DNA of 64,000 nucleotides from Planotetraspora mira (GTDB lineage: Bacteria > Actinomycetota > Actinomycetes > Streptosporangiales > Streptosporangiaceae), in NCBI RefSeq assembly GCF_016863275.1, contig NZ_BOOO01000042.1:1-64000 (forward strand). Reading direction: 5' to 3'. The notes below the pieces were generated by a model, which ran no database searches, was not told where the DNA came from, and saw nothing but the letters and a program-made list of their open reading frames with translations. The first letter of the stretch is position 1, and every line of letters starts with the position of its first letter. This document shows, one piece after another, positions 24,835-34,310 of this stretch. Both the position numbers and the translations under genes were made by a program.

Positions 24835-25794
24835 GTGGCCACCCGCGCCCCCGACCGTCCGACGGCGGTCCCGCGCCACAGGTCTGAACGGTTCGGCCGG
24901 CAACTCGCGTACCGGCTCGACGTCAAGGCCTCGCCGTACGCGTATGTCATGCCGTTCCTGCTGGTGTTCTGCGCGTTCGGGCTGTTCCCCCTGGTCTACA
25001 CGGCCTGGGTGAGCCTGCACGACTGGACGCTGCTCTCCGACGTCCACAAGTTCGTCGGCCTGGACAACTTCGCCTTCCTGCTCGGCGACGACTACTTCTG
25101 GAACGCGACCTTCAACACCGTGTCCATCGGGCTGGTGTCGACTGTCCCGCAGTTGCTGCTGGCGATCTGGCTGGCGCACCTGCTGAACCGCCCGCTCCGG
25201 GCCCAGACGCTCTTCCGGGTCACGCTGCTGCTCCCGAACGTCACCAGCGTCGTCGCCGTCGTGGTCATCTTCAGCCAGCTCTTCGGCCGCGACTACGGGC
25301 TGATCAACTGGGTGTTGTCGTGGTTCGGCGTCGGCGCCATCGACTGGAACGCCGGGACCGCGAGCTCGCACGTGGCCATCTCCACCATGATCATGTGGCG
25401 CTGGACCGGCTACAACGCGCTGATCTTCCTGGCGGCCATGCAGGCCGTGCCGCGTGACCTCTACGAGGCCGCCACCATCGACGGCGCCTCCGGGTTCACG
25501 CAACTGAGGAAGATCACCATTCCGATGATCAAGCCCACGATCGTCTTCGTGGTCATCACCTCCACCATCGGGGCGATGCAGGTCGTCGCGGAGCCGCTGC
25601 TGTTCGGCACCTACAGCCCCACCGGCGGCCCCGACCGCCAGTACCAGACGCTCTCGCTGTTCATCTATGAGAACTTCGCGAAGCTCGACTTCGGCTACGC
25701 CTCGGCGATCTCCTGGATGATGTTCGTCTTCATCGTCATCGCCGCCGGCGTCAACTACCTGCTCACCCGCCGTTCGGGGGGGAACCTGACATGA
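24835..25794 (+). CDS. cebF: ABC sugar transporter permease (CebF-like)
   Basis: The 319-residue MalF-type permease has about six helices and the EAA-loop (LYEAATIDGASGFTQLRKITIP) that docks on the ATPase. I took GTG 24835, preceded by AGAGAGGA, rather than in-frame starts upstream that overlap the binding-protein gene. No ATPase gene is in the operon; CebEFG-type systems use the shared ATPase MsiK encoded elsewhere. Confidence 0.92.
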   Translation: MATRAPDRPTAVPRHRSERFGRQLAYRLDVKASPYAYVMPFLLVFCAFGLFPLVYTAWVSLHDWTLLSDVHKFVGLDNFAFLLGDDYFWNATFNTVSIGLVSTVPQLLLAIWLAHLLNRPLRAQTLFRVTLLLPNVTSVVAVVVIFSQLFGRDYGLINWVLSWFGVGAIDWNAGTASSHVAISTMIMWRWTGYNALIFLAAMQAVPRDLYEAATIDGASGFTQLRKITIPMIKPTIVFVVITSTIGAMQVVAEPLLFGTYSPTGGPDRQYQTLSLFIYENFAKLDFGYASAISWMMFVFIVIAAGVNYLLTRRSGGNLT

Positions 25795-26624
25795 TCCCGC
25801 GGCTGGGTTCGGGCAAGGCCCGCACGCTCACCTACCTCACGCTGATCGCCGTGGTGTTCTTCTCGGCGCTGCCGCTCTACTACAGCGTGGTCGTCGCCTC
25901 CCGCGACAACTCGGCGCTGGCCGACGTGCCGCCGCCGCTCTGGCCGGGAGGCAACTTCGTCGCCAACGTGGAGAAGGTCTTCGACACCGTCCCGTTCGCG
26001 CTGGCGCTGCTGAACTCCGTCCTGGTGGCGGGGTCGATCGCGATCGCGGTCATGTTCTTCTCGACGCTCGCCGGGTTCGCCTTCGCCAAGCTGCGCTTCC
26101 GGGGGCGCAACGCACTCCTGCTGATCACCGTGGCCACGATGATGGTCCCCACGCAGCTCGGCATCATCCCGCTCTACCTGATCATGGTGAAGCTGGAGTG
26201 GACCGGGTCGATGTACGCGCTCATCGTCCCCGCCCTGGTCAACGCGTTCGGGGTGTTCTTCATGACGCAGTTCCTGTCCCGGGCGTTGCCGACCGAGCTC
26301 CTGGAGGCGGGCCGCGTGGACGGCTGCACGACCTGGGGCCTTTTCTGGCACGTGGTGCTGCCGGTGGCCCGTCCGGCGGCGGCGGTGCTGGGCATGCTGA
26401 CGTTCATGTCGGCGTGGAACGACTACTTCTGGCCGCTGATCGTGCTCACCCCTGAGAACCCCACCGTCCAGGTCGCCCTGTCCACGCTGGCCGCGGGTTA
26501 CGTCAGCGACTACGCGCTCAGCCTGACCGGCACCACGCTCGGCACGCTGCCGCTCGTCATCGTTTTCGCCCTGCTCGGCAAGCAGATCATCGGAGGAATC
26601 ATGCAAGGAGCTGTCAAGGGATGA
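25791..26624 (+). CDS. cebG: ABC sugar transporter permease (CebG-like)
   Basis: The 277-residue MalG-type permease has six helices and its EAA-type loop ELLEAGRVDGCTTWGLFWHV near residue 170. It overlaps the CebF-like gene and the downstream beta-glucosidase gene by 4 bp each, consistent with tight coupling. Confidence 0.92.
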   Translation: MIPRLGSGKARTLTYLTLIAVVFFSALPLYYSVVVASRDNSALADVPPPLWPGGNFVANVEKVFDTVPFALALLNSVLVAGSIAIAVMFFSTLAGFAFAKLRFRGRNALLLITVATMMVPTQLGIIPLYLIMVKLEWTGSMYALIVPALVNAFGVFFMTQFLSRALPTELLEAGRVDGCTTWGLFWHVVLPVARPAAAVLGMLTFMSAWNDYFWPLIVLTPENPTVQVALSTLAAGYVSDYALSLTGTTLGTLPLVIVFALLGKQIIGGIMQGAVKG

Positions 26625-28006
26625 CGATCACCACCGTCGAGACTCGGGGGCAGACGCTGGTCTTCCCTGATGGTTTCCTCTGGGGCGCGGCCACCGCGTC
26701 CTACCAGATCGAAGGCGCCGCGCGGGACGACGGCCGGGGGCCGTCGATCTGGGACACCTTCTCGCACACGCCCGGCAGGGTCGCCACGGGCCACACGGGC
26801 GACGTGGCCTGCGACCACTACCACCGCTACGCCGACGACGTGCGGCTGATGGCCGACCTCGGCCTCGGGGTCTACCGGTTCTCCGTCTCCTGGCCGCGCG
26901 TGCAGCCCGACGGCTCGGGGCCGACCAACATGCGCGGGCTGGACTTCTACGACCGGCTCGTCGACCGGCTGCTGGATGCCGGGATCGACCCCTACGTCAC
27001 GCTCTACCACTGGGACCTGCCGCAGAGTCTGGAAGACCACGGCGGCTGGCCCAACCGGGACACGGCCTACCGCTTCACCGACTACGCCCTGGCCGTGCAC
27101 GCCCGGCTGGGCGACCGGGTGAAGACCTGGACCACACTGAACGAGCCGTGGGTGGCGGCCTTCCTGGGATACGGCAACGGCGTGCACGCGCCCGGCCGTA
27201 CGGACGCCGCGGACGCACTGCGGGCCGCGCACCACCTGCTGCTCGCCCACGGGTTGTCCACGTCGGCCCTGCGCTCCGCGGGCGTCGAGGAGATCGCTCT
27301 CACACTCAACCTGTCGCCGGTCATCACGCACGGAGCGGGGGAGGCGGACGCCGAGGCCGTGAACCGGGCCGACGTCCTGCTCAACCGCCAGTTCCTCGAC
27401 CCGGCGCTGCGCGGCGTCTATCCCACGGAACTGCTCGAGATCATGGAGCGCCGCGCGGGCCTCGGGCACATCCACGACGACGACCTGGACGTGATCCACC
27501 AGCCGATCGAACTGCTGGGCATCAACTACTACAACCCCACCTATGTCATCGCGAAGCCGGGTGAGCCGGCCGATCCGGCATGGCCCGGCAGCGAGGGCAT
27601 CGGGTTCGACGGCTCCGACGAGCCGACCACCGCGATGGGCTGGCCGATCAGTCCCGACGGCCTGTCCTCACTGCTGGTACGGCTCTCGCACGACTACCCC
27701 GAGGTCGGGCTGATCGTCACGGAGAACGGCGCGGCCTTCGACGACGTCGTCGTCGGCGACCAGGTCCACGACGCCGATCGCGTGGCGTACCTGGACGGGC
27801 ACATGCGCGCCGCCCACGCCGCGATCGAGGCCGGCGCCGACCTCCGCGGCTACCTCGTGTGGTCGCTGCTGGACAACTTCGAGTGGCATGACGGGTATCA
27901 CCGGAGGTTCGGCCTGGTGCGGGTCGACTTCGGCACCCAGCGCCGCCTGCTGAAGGACAGCGCGCTGTGGTACCGGGGGGTCATCGAACGCAACGGGCTG
28001 GCCTGA
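26621..28006 (+). CDS. bglC: GH1 beta-glucosidase (BglC-like)
   Basis: The 461-residue cytoplasmic enzyme is full length for GH1. The acid/base Glu is seen in TTLNEPW (about 170) and the nucleophile in IVTENGAAF (about 368); the N-terminal FLWGAATASYQIEGA binding motif is intact. It should hydrolyse imported cellobiose- or laminaribiose-type disaccharides to glucose. It overlaps the CebG-like gene by 4 bp. Confidence 0.95.
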   Translation: MTITTVETRGQTLVFPDGFLWGAATASYQIEGAARDDGRGPSIWDTFSHTPGRVATGHTGDVACDHYHRYADDVRLMADLGLGVYRFSVSWPRVQPDGSGPTNMRGLDFYDRLVDRLLDAGIDPYVTLYHWDLPQSLEDHGGWPNRDTAYRFTDYALAVHARLGDRVKTWTTLNEPWVAAFLGYGNGVHAPGRTDAADALRAAHHLLLAHGLSTSALRSAGVEEIALTLNLSPVITHGAGEADAEAVNRADVLLNRQFLDPALRGVYPTELLEIMERRAGLGHIHDDDLDVIHQPIELLGINYYNPTYVIAKPGEPADPAWPGSEGIGFDGSDEPTTAMGWPISPDGLSSLLVRLSHDYPEVGLIVTENGAAFDDVVVGDQVHDADRVAYLDGHMRAAHAAIEAGADLRGYLVWSLLDNFEWHDGYHRRFGLVRVDFGTQRRLLKDSALWYRGVIERNGLA

Positions 28007-28041
28007 GCCACCCACTCTGGAGGCCGAGGGAGACGGTGAGC

Positions 28042-28077
28042 ATGCTCGACGAGCCCGTGACCCGTGAGAGGGCATGA
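28042..28077 (+). CDS. Possible 11-codon leader peptide overlapping the LacI gene
   Basis: ATG 28042 opens a short frame, MLDEPVTRERA, whose TGA overlaps the ATG of the regulator gene (ATGA at 28074-28077). GGGAGA lies upstream at normal distance, whereas the regulator itself has AGAGGG only 1-2 bases before its start. This fits translational coupling, but so short a frame could be chance. Confidence 0.4.
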   Translation: MLDEPVTRERA

Positions 28078-29072
28078 CGAAGCGGCCCACGCTGGAGGCC
28101 GTGGCCGCGCGGGCGGGTGTCTCCCGTGCCACGGTCTCCAGGGTCGTCAACGGAGAGACCACGGTCACGCCGGGGATCCGCGACGCGGTGCTGCGTGCCG
28201 TCAACGAGTTGGGCTACGTCCCGAACCTGGCGGCACGCAGCCTCGTCACGCAGCGGACCGACTCGGTGGCCCTCGTCGTGTCCGAGCCGCCCACCAGGGT
28301 CTTCTCCGACGACCCGATGTTCTCCACGGTCATCCGCTCGGCCAGCGCCGAGCTCGAGGCGGCGGACAAGCAGGTCGTGCTGATGCTGGTCGGCGACCGC
28401 ACGAGCCACGGCAGGGTCGAGCGGTATCTCACCGGCGGGCACGTGGACGGCGTCATGCTGATCTCGATGCACGGCGCCGACCCCATCCCGGCCGCGCTCG
28501 CGCGGATGCGCGTCCCCGTCGTGTCGTACGGCAGGCCGGCCGTCAACATCGCCCTGCCGTATGTGGACAACGACAACGTCGGAGGGGCCGAGGCGGCCGT
28601 CCGGCACCTGCTCGAACGGGGCCGCAGGCGCATCGCCACCATCGCCGGTCCTCCGGACATGATCGCGGGGCAGGACCGGCTGACCGGCTACCGCACGGTC
28701 CTGCGCGACTCCGACCGCCGTTCCATCGTGGCGGTGGGCGACTTCACCCGGGAGTCGGGCGCGACCGCGATGCGGCAACTCCTGCGCGACGACCCGGGGC
28801 TCGACGCGGTGTTCGCCGCCAACGACCTGATGGCGATCGGCGCCCTGCGGACGTTGCGTGAGGCGGGCCGCCGCGTCCCCGACGACGTCGCGGTCGTGGG
28901 ATTCGACGACATCGAGGCGGCGAGCTACGCCGAGCCGCCGCTCACCACCATGCGTCACCCGTTCCCCGAGCAGGCCGCGGCCATGGTCACGCTGCTGCTC
29001 GCCCTGCTCAAGGGGCAGCCCGCCGTCCCGATCATCCTCCCCACCGAACTCGTGGTCAGAGAGTCCACCTAG
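28074..29072 (+). CDS. cebR: LacI-family regulator (CebR-like)
   Basis: The 332-residue repressor has an N-terminal LacI HTH (TLEAVAARAGVSRATVSRVV) and hinge region (NLAARSLVTQRT), followed by a periplasmic-binding-protein-like effector domain. It closes the cebEFG-bglC operon, the usual place for CebR/CelR, and the palindromes at 23140, 23249 and 23422 fit this subfamily. It should be released from DNA by cellobiose or a related disaccharide. Confidence 0.92.
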   Translation: MTKRPTLEAVAARAGVSRATVSRVVNGETTVTPGIRDAVLRAVNELGYVPNLAARSLVTQRTDSVALVVSEPPTRVFSDDPMFSTVIRSASAELEAADKQVVLMLVGDRTSHGRVERYLTGGHVDGVMLISMHGADPIPAALARMRVPVVSYGRPAVNIALPYVDNDNVGGAEAAVRHLLERGRRRIATIAGPPDMIAGQDRLTGYRTVLRDSDRRSIVAVGDFTRESGATAMRQLLRDDPGLDAVFAANDLMAIGALRTLREAGRRVPDDVAVVGFDDIEAASYAEPPLTTMRHPFPEQAAAMVTLLLALLKGQPAVPIILPTELVVREST

Positions 29073-29093
29073 CGCCTCGCCCGGCAGCGGAGA

Positions 29094-30221
29094 TCAGTTG
29101 ACCGGTTTCGTGGTCCATTGCGCCTCGTCTGTGCCGAGAACCGTCGTCCTGAGGAACAGGCCGGAGACTCCGCCGGTCTCGTTGAGCTTGGCCAGGATGG
29201 CGCCGGTGGCGCTGATGCTGACGTCGAAGCCGTTGACTCCGTAGACGTACACGAAGCGTGGTGTCCGGTAGGCGGGGTGGCCGTTCAGCTTCGTGTTGGG
29301 ACGGGGTAGTCCGAGGATCGCTCCCTGCTCGTCGGGGACGCCGGTGCCGATGGTGCCGTCCGTTTTGATCATGCTGATCTCCAGGATGGAAGCCCCCGGT
29401 TCGAGGAAGGAGAGGCCCACACTGACCTCGTCGAACGCGCCGTTGTTGAGCCCCGCCGTCGTCGGCGTCAATCCGCCGGGCACGCCGTCGACGTGCAGGG
29501 GCAGCGCGATCGGCCGGGTGCCGCCGAACCGCACCGATTCGGCGATCTTGTACGCCATCGTGGTCAGCTCGGCGCTGCTGCCGTGCAGCCCGTTGCCCGC
29601 CAGCTCCGCCCAGCTGTCCGGGGCGTACTGCCAGCGCAGCTCGAACGTGGACTGCCCGTTCTCGTCGGGTGCGAATGTCCAGTAGGCGTAGTGGCCGTTG
29701 ACGGGCGTGGCGGGGATCCGCTTGCCGGGGACGCCGCCGGGCAGGTGCGGCAGGTCCGGCTCCTTGCCGCGCCCATGGTCGATGAGAGTCACGCCTGACC
29801 TGGTCCCCGGCCTTATCGCGGTGATAGTGAAGGCGTCCTGATACTGACGGTCGATGCCGTAGCCGTTGGCGTGCAGGCCGTCCGGCAGCCAGCCGAAGGA
29901 GGCGCGTTCCACCAGCAGATCGGTGTAGTCGGCGTCCGCGGCAGGAAGGGGATGCAGCGTGGTGGGGCGGACGTCCACCGAGCCGGGGTGGACGCCCACC
30001 TGGGTGGCCACGGCAACAGCGGCGGCGACTGCCGCCGCGGCGCCGGCCAGCAGCATGCGTCGTATCTCCCTGAGACCCCGTCCCGTCTTCACGGCACGCG
30101 ACGGCGAGGACGCGATGGCCGCCAGGAGCCGTTCCTGGCCGGCGTCCAGGCGCTGCCGCGACGGGGTAGCGGTGTCGGCGCGCATCGCGCGCACCAGATC
30201 GAGGTCGTTCACGGTCGGCAC
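29094..30221 (-). CDS. CU044_5270-family protein (membrane-anchored, sigma-associated)
   Basis: The 375-residue protein has a cytosolic N-terminus of about 50 residues, one TM segment (LLAGAAAAVAAAVAVATQVG) and an extracytoplasmic domain. It resembles the CU044_5270 family usually encoded right after an ECF sigma gene in actinomycetes, which is the case here: GTG 30221 follows the sigma stop by one base. An anti-sigma or sensory role is plausible but not demonstrated by a recognisable ZAS motif. Confidence 0.75.
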   Translation of the reverse strand: MPTVNDLDLVRAMRADTATPSRQRLDAGQERLLAAIASSPSRAVKTGRGLREIRRMLLAGAAAAVAAAVAVATQVGVHPGSVDVRPTTLHPLPAADADYTDLLVERASFGWLPDGLHANGYGIDRQYQDAFTITAIRPGTRSGVTLIDHGRGKEPDLPHLPGGVPGKRIPATPVNGHYAYWTFAPDENGQSTFELRWQYAPDSWAELAGNGLHGSSAELTTMAYKIAESVRFGGTRPIALPLHVDGVPGGLTPTTAGLNNGAFDEVSVGLSFLEPGASILEISMIKTDGTIGTGVPDEQGAILGLPRPNTKLNGHPAYRTPRFVYVYGVNGFDVSISATGAILAKLNETGGVSGLFLRTTVLGTDEAQWTTKPVN

Positions 30222-30222
30222 C

Positions 30223-30819
30223 TCAGCCTTCCTCTGAAACGGACAGGGGGTTCTCGTCGCCGATCTCGGCGCGGATCTTCCTTCGGGCCCGATGCAGCCG
30301 TGACCGCACCGTGCCCACGGAGGTGCTGAGCGCCTGGGCCGCCTCCTCGTAGGACAGGTCGGCCCAGGCGATCAGCAGCAGAACCTCCCGGTGCGCCCGG
30401 CTGAGACCGGCGAGGGCCGCCGCGAGTGACCGGTGCATCCCGGCCGCCACCACTCGGTCGTCGGCGCCGTCCATCTGACTTCCGACGGTCCTGGCCACGG
30501 GGTCGGCGCCGCTGCGGGCGAACGCCAGCAGCATCCGGGTCTCCCTCCGGTGATGCTGGGCCATGACGTTGGCGGCGATGCCGTACAACCACGGCCTGGC
30601 GTCCGGTCGCCCGAGGTCGTATTGCCGGCGTTTCTCGAATGCCCGGTAGAACGTCTCGGCGGCGACGTCGTCGGCGAGATCGTCACCCAGCCTGCGAGCG
30701 ACGTAGCGGATGATGTGGGGTGCGTGCCGCTCGTAGAGCACGGCGAAGACCTCAGGTTCGCGCCACGACTGCTCGATGGCAGCGGCGTCGCTCACGCCCT
30801 GCCGGGTCGTCACAGTCAT
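30223..30819 (-). CDS. ECF RNA polymerase sigma factor
   Basis: The 198-residue protein has sigma region 2 (VFAVLYERHAPHIIRYVARR ... DDVAAETFYRAFEKR) and region 4 (LSRAHREVLLLIAWADLSYE ... GTVRSRLHRARRKI). ATG 30819 is preceded by CAGGAG at 4 bases. It belongs to the SigE-like ECF groups that are co-encoded with CU044_5270 proteins. Its target promoters cannot be inferred from the window. Confidence 0.9.
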   Translation of the reverse strand: MTVTTRQGVSDAAAIEQSWREPEVFAVLYERHAPHIIRYVARRLGDDLADDVAAETFYRAFEKRRQYDLGRPDARPWLYGIAANVMAQHHRRETRMLLAFARSGADPVARTVGSQMDGADDRVVAAGMHRSLAAALAGLSRAHREVLLLIAWADLSYEEAAQALSTSVGTVRSRLHRARRKIRAEIGDENPLSVSEEG

Positions 30820-31063
30820 ACGGCTCCTGTCTCTCGCAGCCGGGGGTCCGGCCGTGCGCGGTGTGCGCCTCACCGGCTTTTCCCTGAACCGGGAATCGGG
30901 TTCCCTCAGCGCGGAGGCGGAGGGCCGGTGCGGTCGCGCTCGGCGAAACGGCCGGACGGGGGAGGTCGAGGTGAGCCGGAACGCAGGGGACGTTACATCC
31001 GCTTTGTCGCGCCTGTGACCGGCATACGCGGTGGGTACCGCATGCCCGTGAGAGGTCTAAATT

Positions 31064-31078
31064 TTCATTTTTTATGAA
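31064..31078. promoter_or_regulatory. AT-rich inverted repeat upstream of the galactonate operon
   Basis: TTCAT and ATGAA arms around five T form a small inverted repeat in an unusually AT-rich stretch (31058-31088) about 90 bases before the binding-protein start. The rest of 30820-31168 shows no gene. It may be the binding site of the GntR regulator or a promoter -10 region. Confidence 0.4.
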
Positions 31079-31168
31079 TAGTTATTGACGGCGCTCGAGC
31101 TGGAGTGCCAAGGTTTCCTCTGTCTCGGCCGGACCCACCCCCCACCGGTTCCTTACGGAGGTCCCCCT

Positions 31169-32458
31169 GTGAGTCACCCCATCGTGAGCCGACGCGGCTT
31201 CCTCGCCGGTGTCGGCGCGCTCGGCGTCGCGTCCGCTCTGAGCGCGTGCGCGACCAGCACCCCCTCGCCGGCCGCGGGATCCGGCGCGAAGTCCACCGCG
31301 CTGCAGCTGAAGTCCCGCGAGACCAGCGACGGCGGACGCAAGGCCATGCAGGCGTTGCTGGATGAGTTCGTCAAGGCGAATCCGCAGTACAAGCCGACGC
31401 TCAACACGATGGAGCCGGCCGCCTTCCAGCAGCAGATCCGCGCCGACCTCACCCTGGCCACGCCGCCCGACATGCTCACCTGGTTCGCCGGTGAGATCGC
31501 GAGCAACTTCGCCAAGCAGGGGCTGCTCCTCGACGCCACGTCGGCGTTCCCCGCGGACGGTTACAGCAAGCAGTTCGCGGACCTGTCGACGGACGCCTCC
31601 GGCAAGAAGATCTTCGTCCCCACCAACTACTACTGGTGGGGCATGTTCTACCGCACGTCCAACTTCGAGAAGTGGGACGTCTCCGAGCCCAAGACCTGGG
31701 ACGAGTTCATCGCCCTGTGCAAGACCCTGAAGGGCAAGGGCGTCAGCCCGATCGCGCTCCCGCTGGCCGACTCCGCCTGGCTGACCGCGTCGTGGTTCGA
31801 CTACCTCAACCTGCGCATCAACGGCGCGACCTTCCACCGGGCGCTGCTCGCCGGCCAGGAGGCCTACACCGACCCGCGTGTCGCCAAGGTGCTCGACACC
31901 TGGCGCGAGGTCCTGCCGTACCTCGACCCGGACGGCAAGGGCCTGGCCTTCCAGGAGGGTTCGGCGAAGTGGCAGCAGGGCAAGGACGCGATGTTCCTGG
32001 CCGGCACGTTCCTCGGCGACGCGACGCCGGCGGACGTCAAGGCCGATGTCAACTTCTTCCAGTTCCCGATCATCGACGCCAACGTGCCCGTCGCGGAGGA
32101 GGCGCCGCTGGACGGCTTCATCGCCAGCGCCCGCACCGCGAACCCGGAGGGCGCCACGGCGTTCCTGAAGTACGTCGCCACCCCGCAGGCCCAGGAGCTC
32201 TACCTCAAGACGTCCGGGAGCACCCTCATCCCGGCCAACAGCAACGCCAAGTCGCCCGTGTCGACGCCGCTGCTGGAGAAGGGCCGGGCCATGGTGGCCT
32301 CGGCGGCCGACGTCACCCAGTTCTTCAACCGCGACTCCAACGACGACCAGTTGAACGCGCTCACCACGGCGCTCGTCCGGTTCATCGACAAGCCCGACGA
32401 GGCCGGCGACATCCTCAAGCAGTGGCAGAGCGACTCCGCGAAGGCGCGCGGTAACTGA
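31169..32458 (+). CDS. Sugar ABC transporter substrate-binding lipoprotein (Tat-type signal)
   Basis: The 429-residue family 1 binding protein starts at GTG 31169 with GGAGG seven bases upstream. The signal contains a twin Arg (SRRGFLAGVGALG) and a lipobox ending in SAC, so it is a likely Tat-exported lipoprotein. Downstream genes encode D-galactonate catabolism, so galactose, galactosides or galactonate are plausible ligands. Confidence 0.9.
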   Translation: MSHPIVSRRGFLAGVGALGVASALSACATSTPSPAAGSGAKSTALQLKSRETSDGGRKAMQALLDEFVKANPQYKPTLNTMEPAAFQQQIRADLTLATPPDMLTWFAGEIASNFAKQGLLLDATSAFPADGYSKQFADLSTDASGKKIFVPTNYYWWGMFYRTSNFEKWDVSEPKTWDEFIALCKTLKGKGVSPIALPLADSAWLTASWFDYLNLRINGATFHRALLAGQEAYTDPRVAKVLDTWREVLPYLDPDGKGLAFQEGSAKWQQGKDAMFLAGTFLGDATPADVKADVNFFQFPIIDANVPVAEEAPLDGFIASARTANPEGATAFLKYVATPQAQELYLKTSGSTLIPANSNAKSPVSTPLLEKGRAMVASAADVTQFFNRDSNDDQLNALTTALVRFIDKPDEAGDILKQWQSDSAKARGN

Positions 32459-32460
32459 CG

Positions 32461-33396
32461 ATGGCCGCCGTTCCCAAGGCCGTCTCGCGCGGTGGTCCGG
32501 GCGCCCTCTCCGTGGGCGTCCGCCGTGGATCCCGTGAGACGCTCGTCCTCCTCGCGTTCGTGCTGATCCCGTTCGGCCTGGAGATGTTCTGGACCTTCTG
32601 GCCCGCGCTGAACAGCGTCTACATCTCGCTGACCCAATGGGACGGCATCGCGCCGCCCGTCTTCGTCGGCCTGGACAACTACGCCAGGATGTGGTCGGAC
32701 GAGACGTTCCGTACGGCACTGCGCAACACCGTCATCTGGCTGGTGTTGTTCGGCGGGCTGTCCGTGCTGGGCGGCCTGGGACTGGCGCTGCTGCTCGACA
32801 AGCCGCGAAAGGGGATCGGGGTCTACCGGGCGATCTTCTTCCTGCCGGTCGTGTTCTCCATGGTCGTGACCGCGCTGGTATGGCGGATGATCTTCCAGCC
32901 GGATGGTGTGGTCAACGGCCTCCTCGCCGCCGTCGGGCTGGAGGACCAGGCGCGCATCTGGCTCGGCGAACCGGAGACGGCGCTCTACGCCCTCATCGTC
33001 CCGGCGCTCTGGCGGCAGGTCGGCTACATCATGGTGCTGTTCCTGGCGGGGCTGAAGACCGTCGACCCCCTGCTGCACGAGGCGGCCAAGGTGGACGGGG
33101 CCACCGCCTTCGAGCGGTTCCGCCATGTCACGCTGCCGCAGCTCCGCCCGATCACCACGGTCGTGCTCGCGGTCACCGTGATCGACGCGCTGCGTTCCTT
33201 CGACATCGTCTGGGCGCTGACCAAGGGCGGCCCGTACCACTCGTCCGAACTGCTGAGCACCTACCAGTTCTCGACCGGACTGCTCGGATCGCAACTCGGC
33301 TACGGCTCGGCCCTCGCCGTGGTGATCTTCCTGCTGACTGTGGGGACGATCGTCGTCTATCTCGTCCGGAGCCTGCGCGATGAGGAGTCCGCATGA
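32461..33396 (+). CDS. Sugar ABC transporter permease (MalF type)
   Basis: The 311-residue permease has six helices and the coupling loop LLHEAAKVDGATAFERFRHV near residue 205. It starts two bases after the binding-protein stop and overlaps the next permease by 4 bp. Confidence 0.92.
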   Translation: MAAVPKAVSRGGPGALSVGVRRGSRETLVLLAFVLIPFGLEMFWTFWPALNSVYISLTQWDGIAPPVFVGLDNYARMWSDETFRTALRNTVIWLVLFGGLSVLGGLGLALLLDKPRKGIGVYRAIFFLPVVFSMVVTALVWRMIFQPDGVVNGLLAAVGLEDQARIWLGEPETALYALIVPALWRQVGYIMVLFLAGLKTVDPLLHEAAKVDGATAFERFRHVTLPQLRPITTVVLAVTVIDALRSFDIVWALTKGGPYHSSELLSTYQFSTGLLGSQLGYGSALAVVIFLLTVGTIVVYLVRSLRDEESA

Positions 33397-34223
33397 CGGC
33401 CACGAACTCCCGGGTCAGGCCGTGGTTGTTCCACGGGGGGATGTCGATCCTGGCGGCGCTGTGGGTTGTCCCGCTCGCGCTGGTGGTCGTCACCTCGCTG
33501 CGAACCTTCGACGACCTCGCCGACGCGGGGCTCGCGAGTGTGCCCAAGGGCCTGACCTTCGACCCCTACCAGCAGGCGCTGGAGTCGGGCGAATGGCACT
33601 CGATCGTGAACAGCCTGCTCATCACCGTCCCCGTCGTCATCGTGACGTTGCTGCTCGCGTCGATGGCCGCCTACGGCCTGGCGAGGCACCGCATCCCGTT
33701 CCGCAAGACCCTGCTTCTGCTGATGCTCGCCGGCAACCTGCTGCCGGCCCAGCTCCTGCTGATCCCGGTGCTGAAGCTGACCGAGCAGTTCGGGATCTTC
33801 GACTCACGGATCGGCATGATCGTCGTGCTCACCGCGGTGGGCCTCGGCTTCTACGTCTTCGTGCTGCACGGCTTCATGCGGGGCATCCCCGAAGAGGTCA
33901 CACACGCCGCGAAGATCGACGGCGCCACCACCTTCGGCGTGTACCTGCGCATCGTGCTGCCGCTGACCAAGCCGGCCATGGCGGCACTCGGCTCGCTGGC
34001 CTTCACCTGGACGTTCAACGACCTCCTGTGGTCGATCACCCTTCTGCGCGACGAGCAGAAGCTGCCGGTGACGCCCGCCATCCTCGGCATGCAGGGGGAG
34101 TTCGTCTCCTCCTGGAACGTCATCGCGGCGGCCACCGTGATCGCCGCGATCCCGACCGTGATCGTGTTCCTGCGCTTCCAGCGCTACTTCATCTCGGGAC
34201 TGCTGATCGGATCCTCCAAATGA
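33393..34223 (+). CDS. Sugar ABC transporter permease (MalG type)
   Basis: The 276-residue permease has six helices and the loop EEVTHAAKIDGATTFGVYLR near residue 170. As in the other importer of this window, no ATPase is co-encoded, implying use of a shared MsiK-type ATPase. Confidence 0.92.
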   Translation: MTATNSRVRPWLFHGGMSILAALWVVPLALVVVTSLRTFDDLADAGLASVPKGLTFDPYQQALESGEWHSIVNSLLITVPVVIVTLLLASMAAYGLARHRIPFRKTLLLLMLAGNLLPAQLLLIPVLKLTEQFGIFDSRIGMIVVLTAVGLGFYVFVLHGFMRGIPEEVTHAAKIDGATTFGVYLRIVLPLTKPAMAALGSLAFTWTFNDLLWSITLLRDEQKLPVTPAILGMQGEFVSSWNVIAAATVIAAIPTVIVFLRFQRYFISGLLIGSSK

Positions 34224-34279
34224 CACGGCTCGGCGTCTTGGTGGACGGCGGCGGGAGCTCGGTGAAAGATTCCGCATGA
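34220..34279 (+). pseudogene. Possible remnant of an ASKHA-type kinase N-terminus
   Basis: ATG 34220 overlaps the permease stop (ATGA) and encodes MTRLGVLVDGGGSSVKDSA before a stop. LVDGGGS is the phosphate-1 motif that opens BadF/BcrA/GlcNAc-kinase-like proteins, but nothing follows. It could be the stump of a deleted kinase gene or a chance short frame. Confidence 0.3.
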
Positions 34280-34310
34280 TCACAGATTCCCCCATACGAG
34301 GACGGCGAAA

